Part shown: positions 14,126 to 22,042 of the stretch, in pieces
How positions within the stretch are numbered: the stretch's first letter is position 1
Layout of the letters: every line of letters starts with the position of its first letter
DNA from: Clostridiales bacterium
GTDB lineage: Bacteria; Bacillota; Clostridia; Oscillospirales; Acutalibacteraceae
Direction: 5' to 3'
Length of the DNA: 33,990 bases
Assembly: GCA_012523185.1 (NCBI GenBank)
Contig: JAAYIY010000003.1
Location: 1 to 33,990, forward strand
Notes under the pieces: model-generated
The model's database searches: none
Told to the model about the DNA's origin: nothing
The model's input: only the letters and a program-made list of their open reading frames with translations
Program-made: the position numbers and the translations under genes

Positions 14126-15580
14126 ATGAAACGGACAGACAGAAACCTTACAATGTTGACTGACTTTTACGAAATCACGATGGCAAACGGCTACCTTGCT
14201 TCCTCTATGGAAAATATCGTCGCCTATTTTGACATGTTTTTCAGGGCTGTGCCGGACAAGGGCGGGTTCGCTATTATGGCGGGGATTGAGCAGATGATTG
14301 ATTATCTTAATAATCTTCATTTCACTGACGGCGATATTGAGTATCTCCGCCGCCGCGGCATGGATGAACGCTTTCTTAAATATCTTGAAAATTTTGAGTT
14401 TTCATGCGATGTTTGGGCGGTGCCGGAAGGAACGCCCATTTTCCCGGGGGAACCCATTGTGCAGGTCAGGGGGCCTGTCGTCCAGGCACAGTTTATTGAA
14501 ACAATGATTCTTCTTTGTATCAACCACCAAAGTCTCGTCGCGACAAAGGCAAACAGGATTGTGCGTGCCGCAAACGGGCGCGACGTCATGGAGTTCGGCT
14601 CACGGCGCGCACAGGGGTTTGCCGCCGCCGTCCTCGGAGCGCGCGCCGCGTATATCGGCGGATGCAGCGGCACCTCCTGCGCCATGACTGACATACGTTT
14701 CGGCGTGCCGGCGCTTGGCACCATGGCGCACAGCTGGGTGCAGCTCTTTGACAGCGAGCTTGACGCTTTCAAGGCATACGCGAAGGAATACCCGTCGGGC
14801 TGCACACTTTTGATTGACACTTATGACGCGCTGAAATCCGGCGTCCCCAACGCGATAAAGGCGTTTGACGACGTGCTTTTGCCCCTCGGCTTCAGACCGA
14901 AGGGCGTGCGGATTGACAGCGGCGACATCGCCTATCTTTCCCGCAAAATCAGACGAATGCTTGACGACGCGGGATATGAGGACTGCAAAATAATCGCCTC
15001 GAACTCGCTTGATGAATATCTTGTGCGCGACATGATAATGCAGGGCGCCGCCGTTGATTCGTTCGGTGTGGGCGAACGCCTCATCACATCGTCGTCGTCG
15101 CCTGTTTTCGGCGGCGTTTACAAGCTTTGCGCCATTGAACGCGGCGGCTTGATAGAGCCGAAAATCAAGATAAGCGAAAATGTGTCAAAGGTCACCACGC
15201 CGTGTTTTAAAAAAGTATACAGGCTTTTTGACAACAAAACAGGCAAGGCGATTGCCGACCTGCTGACTTTGCACAATGAAACAGTCGACGAAAGCTTGCC
15301 CTATGAATTATTTGACCCTGATTTCACATGGAAAAGAAAAACTATATCAAACTTCACGGCAAAGCCGCTGCTTGTTAAAATGTTTGACAATGGAAAGTGT
15401 GTTTACAAAAGCCCTTCGCTTTCAGACATACGCCTTTACTGCGCGCGGCAGATTGACACGCTTTGGGACGAGGTGCTGCGCTTTGAAAACCCGCACAACT
15501 ACTATGTCGATTTGTCGCAGCCGCTGTGGGACGAAAAACATCGTTTGATTAAAGAAAAAACAGGAAAGTTTAAGGAATGA
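14126..15580 (+). CDS. pncB: Nicotinate phosphoribosyltransferase
   Basis: A 484-residue enzyme of the NAD salvage pathway. It joins nicotinate and phosphoribosyl pyrophosphate to nicotinate mononucleotide with ATP. It opens with the family signature LTDFYEITMANGYL. It also carries the EFGSRRAQG segment near residue 160, the GTSCAMTD segment near 190, and GVRIDSGDIAYLSR near 280 with the conserved phosphate-binding region. A longer frame starts at 14063, but the GAAAGGA site sits 9 nt before the ATG at 14126, and family homology begins right there. It ends 28 bp from the convergent small membrane protein gene with no clear terminator. It is monocistronic. Confidence 0.95.
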   Translation: MKRTDRNLTMLTDFYEITMANGYLASSMENIVAYFDMFFRAVPDKGGFAIMAGIEQMIDYLNNLHFTDGDIEYLRRRGMDERFLKYLENFEFSCDVWAVPEGTPIFPGEPIVQVRGPVVQAQFIETMILLCINHQSLVATKANRIVRAANGRDVMEFGSRRAQGFAAAVLGARAAYIGGCSGTSCAMTDIRFGVPALGTMAHSWVQLFDSELDAFKAYAKEYPSGCTLLIDTYDALKSGVPNAIKAFDDVLLPLGFRPKGVRIDSGDIAYLSRKIRRMLDDAGYEDCKIIASNSLDEYLVRDMIMQGAAVDSFGVGERLITSSSSPVFGGVYKLCAIERGGLIEPKIKISENVSKVTTPCFKKVYRLFDNKTGKAIADLLTLHNETVDESLPYELFDPDFTWKRKTISNFTAKPLLVKMFDNGKCVYKSPSLSDIRLYCARQIDTLWDEVLRFENPHNYYVDLSQPLWDEKHRLIKEKTGKFKE

Positions 15581-15607
15581 TGAGCGCAGCGGCACAAAAC
15601 GCCGCGC

Positions 15608-15898
15608 CTAAGCCACCTTGCGCGGCGAATGACGCCTTCCGCGATGCTCATATATCTTTTCAGGCAGCGGCTCACTCTTGCGGTGGGCCGCATATTCCGC
15701 CTCATGCCTTTGCTCCGCGGCCGCCCTTTGCCTCTCAAGCTCCCTTTTCTTGGCGCGAGCGCGAATGACGGCGGCGACAACGCGAAACGCCTTGCGCTCA
15801 AACTTAACAAGCTTGCTTTCGTTTATAAACCCGACTATCAGCAGAATAATAACCGCTATTTCGGCGGCGCTTTTGATTATCATTGATGTTATTGTCAT
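15608..15898 (-). CDS. Small single-pass membrane protein with basic cytoplasmic-type tail
   Basis: A 96-residue protein not recognised as a known family. It has one hydrophobic segment at about residues 5-25 (ends IILLIVGFI). A highly charged Arg/Lys/Glu-rich helical region (about 30-75, likely coiled coil) and a His/Arg/Pro-rich end follow. AGGGGG lies 7 nt before the ATG, so translation is likely. A near-consensus promoter at 16002-16029 reads into it, with two LexA-like boxes flanking that promoter. Size and layout (one N-terminal membrane helix, small, possibly SOS-controlled) recall SOS division inhibitors such as YneA, but no LysM domain is present, so that is only a hypothesis. It is convergent with pncB. 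Confidence 0.7.
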   Translation of the reverse strand: MTITSMIIKSAAEIAVIILLIVGFINESKLVKFERKAFRVVAAVIRARAKKRELERQRAAAEQRHEAEYAAHRKSEPLPEKIYEHRGRRHSPRKVA

Positions 15899-15981
15899 TT
15901 TTATCCCCCTGTTCGCAGGCTGCTCGGCGCGAGACTTTTATCACGGGCCGCGCGGCGCCTGAATCATGCAAAATGCTTTGA

Positions 15982-15993
15982 GAACGTTTGTTT
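15982..15993. promoter_or_regulatory. LexA-like box 1
   Basis: GAACGTTTGTTT fits the Firmicutes/Clostridia LexA pattern GAAC-N4-GTTT exactly. It lies close to the expected transcription start of the small membrane protein gene, where a repressor would block initiation. Confidence 0.4.
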
Positions 15994-16001
15994 GTATCTT
16001 A

Positions 16002-16029
16002 ATTATAGCAGGCTTTTTAAAAATGTCAA
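16002..16029 (-). promoter_or_regulatory. Near-consensus promoter of the small membrane protein gene
   Basis: On the minus strand, -35 TTGACA (16024-16029) and -10 TATAAT (16002-16007) are spaced 16 bp apart. Both hexamers are perfect. The leader to the ATG is about 95 nt. Confidence 0.8.
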
Positions 16030-16040
16030 GACAAATGTTC
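16029..16040. promoter_or_regulatory. LexA-like box 2
   Basis: On the minus strand GAACATTTGTCT differs from GAAC-N4-GTTT at one position. It abuts the -35 hexamer of the small membrane protein promoter. Confidence 0.3.
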
Positions 16041-16133
16041 GGTTTATTTGAATAATTTTTATCTTTTCTTTGTTTTTTTAAGCTTATCACAATATATCCG
16101 CATTGTCAACAAAATTAACACAACAAATAGTGC

Positions 16134-16162
16134 TTGCATTTTCTTGCTGTTTGGTGTATAGT
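16134..16162 (+). promoter_or_regulatory. Probable promoter of PEP carboxykinase
   Basis: -35 TTGCAT (16134-16139) and -10 TATAGT (16157-16162), spaced 17 bp apart, lie 33 bp before the start codon. Confidence 0.6.
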
Positions 16163-16195
16163 TAAAATGGAGTACGTTTTGAAAGGAGAATTTTT

Positions 16196-17974
16196 ATGGC
16201 TCTAACTACAAATAAATCTGTCCTTGATTGGATTGAGGACCAAAAAAAACTTGTCACACCTGACCGTGTTGTTTGGATTGACGACTCGGACGAGCAGCGC
16301 GAGTCCCTCAGGGCCGAGGCATGCTCAACAGGCGAGATGACAAAGCTCAATCAGGATCTTCTCCCCGACTGCTATCTTCACAGGACTGCCGTCAATGACG
16401 TTGCGCGTGTCGAGCATAGGACTTTTATCTGTGCGCCGACGAAGGACGATGCAGGCCCCACAAATAATTGGATGGATCCCGACGAGGCATATAAGCTCCT
16501 TTACGGCATAGCGAAGGGTTCATACAAAGGCCGCACGATGTATGTAATCCCTTATTCTATGGGTCCCGTAGGCTCGCCTTTTTCAAAGGTTGGCATCGAG
16601 CTGACCGATTCAATCTATGTCGTGCTTAATATGCTTATAATGACGAGAGTCGGGAAAGACGTCCTTGACTTTTTGGGAGACAGCGACGATTGGGTGCGGT
16701 GTCTGCACTGTAAGTGTGATATTGATGAAGAAAAACGCTATATTTGCCACTTCCCTCAAGATAACGCCATTATTTCAGTTAATTCCGGTTACGGCGGAAA
16801 TGTGCTGTTGGGTAAAAAGTGCTTTGCGCTCAGGATAGCCTCTTATCAAGGGCACAAAGAGGGCTGGCAGGCGGAGCATATGCTGATTTTGGGAGTTGAA
16901 AACCCTCAAGGTGAAATTCACTACATCTGCGGCGCTTTCCCGTCCGCCTGCGGAAAGACAAACCTTGCGATGCTCATTCCTCCCGAGGGCTATTATAAAA
17001 AAGGATACAGGGTTTGGTGCGTCGGCGACGATATCGCGTGGATTAGGAAAGGCGCCGACGGCAGGCTGTACGCCATCAACCCCGAAAACGGTTTCTTCGG
17101 CGTCGCACCGGGCACAAACGAAAAGTCAAACTATAACGCGCTCGCTTCAACAAAGCAGGGCACAATTTTCACAAACGTCGTCCACGACCTTGACAGCAAC
17201 ACAGTGTGGTGGGAGGGGCTTGACGACAATCCGCCTGTAAACGCCGTCGACTGGAAGGGCAATCCTTGGAATGGCAAAGAAAGCAACGAAAAAGGGGCTA
17301 ACCCAAACAGCCGCTTCACTTCTCCCGCCGTCAACTGCCCTTGCATCAGCAGCGAGTTTGAAAATCCGCAAGGCGTACCTATCACCGCTTTTATCTTCGG
17401 CGGACGCCGGGCAAAGCTTGCGCCTCTTGTTTATGAATCAAGGGACTGGAATCACGGTGTTTTTGTGGGCGCCGTCATGGCGTCTGAAACGACTGCCGCC
17501 GCCTCCGGAGCCGTCGGCATCGTGCGCCGCGATCCCATGGCTATGCTCCCCTTCTGCGGGTACAACATGGCGGATTATTGGCAGCACTGGATTGATATCG
17601 GCGCAGGTCTTGACCCTGAAAAGGCGCCAAAGGTGTTTAACGTCAACTGGTTCCGCAAGGACGACGACGGCAATTTCTGCTGGCCGGGCTTCGGCGACAA
17701 CCTGCGCGTGCTTGACTGGATTATCTCCCGCTGCAGCGGTGATGTCGAGGCTGTGGAAACGCCTATCGGATATCTGCCGTATGCGGAGGACATTAATATT
17801 GAGGGGATAGAAGACGAAATCAACATCGAGTCGCTCCGCTCTATACTTGATGTCGACAAGCAGCTTTGGCGCGAGGAGGCGGCGGGGATTTCCGAGTTTT
17901 TCGAGGGGTTCAGCGACAGACTGCCAAAGGCTTTAAGCTCCGAGCTTGAAAAGCTTAACAAAAACCTCGAATAA
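16196..17974 (+). CDS. pckG: Phosphoenolpyruvate carboxykinase (GTP)
   Basis: A 592-residue enzyme that interconverts oxaloacetate and phosphoenolpyruvate with GTP/GDP. The length and motifs are those of the GTP class: the kinase-1a P-loop FPSACGKTNLAM with Cys252 (the GTP-class reactive cysteine), the kinase-2 segment VGDDIAW near 285, and the C-terminal NWFRKD and WPGFGDN guanine-binding region. In fermenting anaerobes it often runs toward oxaloacetate for succinate formation or anaplerosis, and otherwise toward gluconeogenesis. The ribosome binding site GAAAGGAG is 6-7 nt before the ATG. It is monocistronic, ended by the hairpin at 17999-18033. Many Clostridia carry the ATP class instead, so this is a useful trait for identifying the host. 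Confidence 0.97.
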   Translation: MALTTNKSVLDWIEDQKKLVTPDRVVWIDDSDEQRESLRAEACSTGEMTKLNQDLLPDCYLHRTAVNDVARVEHRTFICAPTKDDAGPTNNWMDPDEAYKLLYGIAKGSYKGRTMYVIPYSMGPVGSPFSKVGIELTDSIYVVLNMLIMTRVGKDVLDFLGDSDDWVRCLHCKCDIDEEKRYICHFPQDNAIISVNSGYGGNVLLGKKCFALRIASYQGHKEGWQAEHMLILGVENPQGEIHYICGAFPSACGKTNLAMLIPPEGYYKKGYRVWCVGDDIAWIRKGADGRLYAINPENGFFGVAPGTNEKSNYNALASTKQGTIFTNVVHDLDSNTVWWEGLDDNPPVNAVDWKGNPWNGKESNEKGANPNSRFTSPAVNCPCISSEFENPQGVPITAFIFGGRRAKLAPLVYESRDWNHGVFVGAVMASETTAAASGAVGIVRRDPMAMLPFCGYNMADYWQHWIDIGAGLDPEKAPKVFNVNWFRKDDDGNFCWPGFGDNLRVLDWIISRCSGDVEAVETPIGYLPYAEDINIEGIEDEINIESLRSILDVDKQLWREEAAGISEFFEGFSDRLPKALSSELEKLNKNLE

Positions 17975-17998
17975 CAAAACATCAGTCATAAAATAACA

Positions 17999-18033
17999 CG
18001 CCCGCCGAAAATTATCTTCGGCGGGCGATTTTT
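17999..18033. terminator. Terminator between pckG and ftsZ
   Basis: An 11-bp stem CGCCCGCCGAA/TTCGGCGGGCG with a 7-nt loop, then ATTTTT on the plus strand. On the minus strand the hairpin is followed by GTGTTATTTTAT, so it may also end the ftsZ transcript. Confidence 0.85.
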
Positions 18034-18087
18034 ATGTTTGGCTGTCATTGGCAGACAATGCCTGTCTCGGCGGCAATGCCGCAAAGC

Positions 18088-19290
18088 TTATCTGCCCTTG
18101 CTCTTGAAAATGTCGTTGAGAATGACGTGAAACTCGTCCTTGTCGTCGTCGTCGTCAAATTCTTCGCTCGGCAAATCAGGCTGCTTCTTTGGCTTGTCCG
18201 CTGCCGGCTTTTTGCCGGACTTTGACTTGCTCTTAAATTCCGGAACGGGAATCGGCGCTTCCTCGTCGTCCTGTGACGCCTGCTGAATCTGGCTGACAAA
18301 GTTGCTCATCGCCGCCGAATCACTTTCTGTCCTGTCTGTGGCAAAGCCTGTCGCCACGACAGTTATTATCATTTCGTCGTTGAGGTCTGTGTCAAACGCG
18401 ACGCCCCATGTGATGTTTGCGTCGGCGTGCGCCTGCGCCGTGATTATCTCGGCGGCGTGCTCGACATCCTCAAGATCGATATCCTCGGAAGATGTGATGC
18501 TTATGATAACTCCCTTTGCACCGGCTATTGACGTCTCAAGCAGCGGGCTTGAAACCGCCGCGTTTGCGGCCTGCTCGGACTTATCCTTGCCGGAGGCGCG
18601 CCCGACGCCCATGTGCGCGTACCCGGCGTCTTTCATGACGCTCGTTACGTCGGCAAAGTCAAGATTTATAAAGCCGGGGACTTTTATAAGCTCGGAAATG
18701 CTCTTAACTCCCTGAAGCAGAACCTCGTCGGCCATTGCGAACGCCTGCGCAAGGCTCATCCTTTGCTCTGATATGTAGCGAAGCCTGTCGTTCGGGATGA
18801 CAATGAGGCTGTCCACATGCTCCGCAAGAAGCGCGATGCCCTCCTGCGCCTGCTGCATCCTCATCTTGCCCTCAAACTTAAAAGGCTTTGTCACGACACC
18901 GATTGTGAGCAATCCCATCTCCTTCGCCGTCTGCGCGATTATGGGCGCCGCGCCTGTCCCCGTGCCGCCGCCCATTCCCGCCGTTATAAACACCATGTCC
19001 GTCCCCTTAAGGGCGGAGGTGATAAGCTCTTTGCTTTCGTCGGCCGCTTTCGCGCCGATTTCGGGACGTCCGCCGGCTCCCTGACCTTTTGTCGCCTTTT
19101 CGCCTATTTGAATTTTATGCGTGGCTTGCGAGTGGGACAAAATCTGCTTGTCCGTATTTATGGCGACAAATTCCGCGCCCAGCACGCCGGAAGCTATCAT
19201 CCTGTTGACGGCATTGCCGCCGCCGCCGCCTACACCTATGACCTTAATTTGAACGGTTGTTTCAAAATCGTTGTCAATCTCAAACGCCAT
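18088..19290 (-). CDS. ftsZ: Cell division protein FtsZ
   Basis: A 400-residue tubulin-like GTPase that polymerises into the cytokinetic ring. The tubulin signature GGGTGTG is at residues 107-113, the nucleotide-binding start [13 protein letters not shown] at 18-29, and the catalytic T7 loop NLDFAD at 209-214, so the GTPase core is intact. The linker (about 330-385) is Lys/Pro/Ser-rich and then has a run of acidic residues. The C-terminus ends [14 protein letters not shown] and lacks the usual (D/I)PxFLR-like peptide that binds FtsA/SepF. A perfect AGGAGG ribosome binding site precedes the ATG. It is the last gene of the dcw cluster, 181 bp after ftsQ, and may have its own promoter. Confidence 0.97.
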   Translation of the reverse strand: MAFEIDNDFETTVQIKVIGVGGGGGNAVNRMIASGVLGAEFVAINTDKQILSHSQATHKIQIGEKATKGQGAGGRPEIGAKAADESKELITSALKGTDMVFITAGMGGGTGTGAAPIIAQTAKEMGLLTIGVVTKPFKFEGKMRMQQAQEGIALLAEHVDSLIVIPNDRLRYISEQRMSLAQAFAMADEVLLQGVKSISELIKVPGFINLDFADVTSVMKDAGYAHMGVGRASGKDKSEQAANAAVSSPLLETSIAGAKGVIISITSSEDIDLEDVEHAAEIITAQAHADANITWGVAFDTDLNDEMIITVVATGFATDRTESDSAAMSNFVSQIQQASQDDEEAPIPVPEFKSKSKSGKKPAADKPKKQPDLPSEEFDDDDDKDEFHVILNDIFKSKGR

Positions 19291-19344
19291 TATATAAACC
19301 TCCTAAAAAATCGCCGATTAATGTGCATAACATCAGATATTAAG

Positions 19345-19373
19345 ATATTATCATATATTATTTAAAAACACAA
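19345..19373 (-). promoter_or_regulatory. Possible ftsZ-proximal promoter
   Basis: On the minus strand, TTGTGT (19368-19373) and TAATAT (19345-19350) are spaced 17 bp apart in an AT-rich 180-bp gap. The hexamers are imperfect and other alignments (GATAAT) are possible, but a separate ftsZ promoter would fit the gap. Confidence 0.3.
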
Positions 19374-19471
19374 GGAATTTTAAAAACTTTTTGAGTATCA
19401 GAAAGACAACCGTAAAGTTTTTTGCTGCCGTTTCCCTTAAATGTGGACTTTTGTAAATTGTTGGGACTGCG

Positions 19472-20689
19472 TCAGCTGTTTTGACCCTCACTTGCCGACT
19501 CGCTCTCCCGCTCCGTATCATTTACAAATGCCACGCCGATTGTGGAGAGGTCTATGCTCCCCGTCTTTGTCTTTGAGCCGTCGTCCTCGACGCTTAACGT
19601 CTTTACAGCCGTTTTGAGCTTTGTTTCAATCATTGTGCCGGTGCCCAAGTAGAGTGTGAGTCTGTTTTGGTACATCAGCTTGACGGACTGCTTGTCCCTT
19701 ATGTCTATGAGCGTTATATCCGCAATCTTTGTGTTTTTGATTGCCCCTATAATTTCTTTATAAAGCAGCAGCTCGTCGTCCGTCTGCCCCTCGCTCGTGT
19801 CGGAAAATTTGATATATTCGCCTGTCTTTATTGTGAATTCGCCGGAGCTTTTCAGCACCGCGATAGCTTTAGGCTGACTTTGTGTGAATTGAAGCATCTT
19901 TCCGTTTTTGTCTGTCAGCAGATAGCCGTTGCCGCAATCAACGGCGGCGGCGGCGACAGTCGGCTCTGCCGTCACTTTAAGAGAAGACGGAAAACTACGC
20001 CTCACCTCAGCGGCTCCTATATAAGGCAAAGTCTTTTCAAGCCTTTCCTCGACATCTGAAAGCTTGCATCTGAAAAGATTGACGGCTCCGTACTCTATGC
20101 CGCACGCGTTTTTTATTTGCGACTCGTCATAAACAATTCCGGCGGCGGGAACAACAATAATGTTTTCTATTTTAAATAAAACAGTCAAAGAAAGTATCAG
20201 AAAAATTAACAGCGCCGCCAAGACGGCGGAAAATCTTATAATCCTCTTTTTTCTGCGTTTAGCGCGAATCGCGCGGGCGCGGCGCGCGGCGTGAAATCTT
20301 TTTTCCTCGGCCGTCAATCGCCTGTTTGCTTGCCTTTGCGGCGGCTCCTGGCGGCGGGTCGACATAATCGGCTTGCCGTCTGTTCTTTTTTGTTGGCGCG
20401 AAGGCGCGCCTTTTGGCGGCTGTCCCCTCCTGCCGGGGCTGCCCTTCGGCATCTCAACTCCGCCCCTGCTCGCCGCGGAAACGCCGCCTCCCTCGGCGGT
20501 GCGCCGCTGCGGACGTCCTTTCGGGAGCGGCGGAGGGTCATACTTCGGACGCGCCGCTGCTTGTCCTGTTTCGGGCTTGCCTTTTCCCTCTATGGCAAAC
20601 ACTATCGCTCTTGCCATTCTTTGGCTAAGCGGCATGCTTTTCTTTGTCGGCCTGCCCTTGCCGCTGCCTTTTTTGCCGTCGCTCTGCAT
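19472..20689 (-). CDS. ftsQ: FtsQ/DivIB-type cell division protein with long basic N-terminal region
   Basis: A 405-residue bitopic division protein. The region outside the membrane has the POTRA domain right after the membrane helix (FKIENIIVVPAAG at about 172-185; IGAAEVRRSFPSSLKVTAEP near 220-240, the classic FtsQ signature) and a following beta domain. The membrane helix is about residues 152-172. Before it lies about 150 residues rich in Arg/Lys/Pro/Gly/Gln, predicted disordered and cytoplasmic. FtsQ cytoplasmic tails are normally 25-60 residues. The start is supported by AGGAGG 8 nt before the ATG. It sits between murA (16 bp) and ftsZ. FtsQ forms a complex with FtsB/FtsL to activate septal wall synthesis. 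Confidence 0.88.
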   Translation of the reverse strand: MQSDGKKGSGKGRPTKKSMPLSQRMARAIVFAIEGKGKPETGQAAARPKYDPPPLPKGRPQRRTAEGGGVSAASRGGVEMPKGSPGRRGQPPKGAPSRQQKRTDGKPIMSTRRQEPPQRQANRRLTAEEKRFHAARRARAIRAKRRKKRIIRFSAVLAALLIFLILSLTVLFKIENIIVVPAAGIVYDESQIKNACGIEYGAVNLFRCKLSDVEERLEKTLPYIGAAEVRRSFPSSLKVTAEPTVAAAAVDCGNGYLLTDKNGKMLQFTQSQPKAIAVLKSSGEFTIKTGEYIKFSDTSEGQTDDELLLYKEIIGAIKNTKIADITLIDIRDKQSVKLMYQNRLTLYLGTGTMIETKLKTAVKTLSVEDDGSKTKTGSIDLSTIGVAFVNDTERESESASEGQNS

Positions 20690-20705
20690 TCGTCGCCCTC
20701 CTCTC

Positions 20706-21962
20706 TCATGACCTTTTTATCTTAGCGCCCAACAAGCGTAAATTGTTTTCAAAGCTTTGACATCCCCTGTCAATGTGATGAACCCCTCCGACAGTCGTTT
20801 CGCCCTCAGCCGCAAGACCGGCAAGAACAAGCGCGGCGCCTCCCCTTAAGTCCGACGCCTCAACCTCAACGCCGTGAAGTCTTTCGACACCCTCGACAAC
20901 AGCGACAATATTTTCCACCATGATTTTTGCGCCCATGCGCACCAGCTCGCCGACGTGTTTAAATCTGTTTTCAAATATGTTTTCGATAATGACGCTTGTT
21001 CCCCGCGCCAATGACGCCATCACCATCGCTGCCGCCTGTGAATCTGTCGGAAATCCGGGGTAAGGCATTGTCCTCACTGCACCGATGCCGCCAAGCCTGC
21101 GCGGCGCCTTGATTTCAAGACTGCCGTGCGACGGTGTTATCAAACAGCCGGCTTTTTCATAAGCAGAAAGCACCGGGTAAAGATGTTCGACAACAACATT
21201 GTCAAGCTTCAGCCTGCCGCCCGTCACGGCGGCGGCCGCCATATATGTGGAGGCGACTATCCTGTCAGGTATGACTGTATGTTCGTAATTGTCAAGCTTT
21301 TGCACTCCGTCGATTGTTATTGTCCCTTCGCCCGACCCGCTTATCCTTGCGCCGCATCCGTTGAGAAAGCTTGCAAGGTCAATTATTTCCGGCTCGCGCG
21401 CGGCGTTTATTATGGTTGTCGTTCCCTTTGCCGTGACGGCGGCCAGCATAATGTTTTCAGTCGCGCCGACCGACGGGAAGGAAAGAGTTATTTTTGTGCC
21501 GCGCAGACCGTCGCGGCACGAGCAGTAAAGCCTCCCGTGCAGCTCCGTTATCTCCGCTCCGAGCGCCTCAAGCGCCGAAAGATGAATGTCTATCGGTCTT
21601 AAACCAATTTCACAGCCGCCCGGCGTCGACACAACCGCGTTGCCGAACCTCGCAAGAATGGCGCCGAGAAAAACTATTGACGAGCGCATTTCATGCATAA
21701 GCTTTTTAGGTATGTCAGAGCGGCACATACCGCTTGAGTCGACAATCAGCGTGTCCCCTGTCCGCGCGGCTTTGCAGCCGAGGTATTCGAGTATTCTCAC
21801 GGCGGCGTCGACATCGGTAAGCTTCGGACACTTTTTTATAATGCTGCTCCCGCCTGTTACGGCCGCCGCGGCAAGGATAGGCAGGGCGCTGTTTTTTGAG
21901 CCTTGAACTGAAAGCTCACCCTCCAAGCTTATACCGCCCTCTATCGCCAGCTTTTCACTCAT
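20706..21962 (-). CDS. murA: UDP-N-acetylglucosamine 1-carboxyvinyltransferase
   Basis: A 418-residue cytoplasmic enzyme for the first committed step of peptidoglycan synthesis, adding enolpyruvate from PEP to UDP-GlcNAc. The substrate-binding Lys23-Asn24 pair (GSKNSALP) and the catalytic-loop PGGC with Cys117 are present, so it is the fosfomycin-sensitive type. Repeated inside-out alpha/beta barrel segments are visible. A longer frame opens with GTG at 21980, but GAAAGG lies about 10 nt before the ATG at 21962, and the family start (MSEKLAIEGG) fits there. It is located between murG and ftsQ. Being in this cluster rather than alone is seen in several Clostridia. Confidence 0.95.
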   Translation of the reverse strand: MSEKLAIEGGISLEGELSVQGSKNSALPILAAAAVTGGSSIIKKCPKLTDVDAAVRILEYLGCKAARTGDTLIVDSSGMCRSDIPKKLMHEMRSSIVFLGAILARFGNAVVSTPGGCEIGLRPIDIHLSALEALGAEITELHGRLYCSCRDGLRGTKITLSFPSVGATENIMLAAVTAKGTTTIINAAREPEIIDLASFLNGCGARISGSGEGTITIDGVQKLDNYEHTVIPDRIVASTYMAAAAVTGGRLKLDNVVVEHLYPVLSAYEKAGCLITPSHGSLEIKAPRRLGGIGAVRTMPYPGFPTDSQAAAMVMASLARGTSVIIENIFENRFKHVGELVRMGAKIMVENIVAVVEGVERLHGVEVEASDLRGGAALVLAGLAAEGETTVGGVHHIDRGCQSFENNLRLLGAKIKRS

Positions 21963-22042
21963 ACCAGCACAACCTTTCACAAATACAAAACGCGCATCCG
22001 TTTTATACTATGTGAACCTGCGGTTGACTGTGAAAAAATTGT

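Noticed and set aside
15581-15607. A terminator between pncB and the small membrane protein gene
   Set aside because: Only a short GCGGC/GCCGC stem without a T-run is present.
20291-20725. Plus-strand frames of 70-144 codons antisense to the ftsQ N-terminal region
   Set aside because: They arise from the GC-rich, low-complexity codons of the basic tail; no ribosome binding site or domain supports them.
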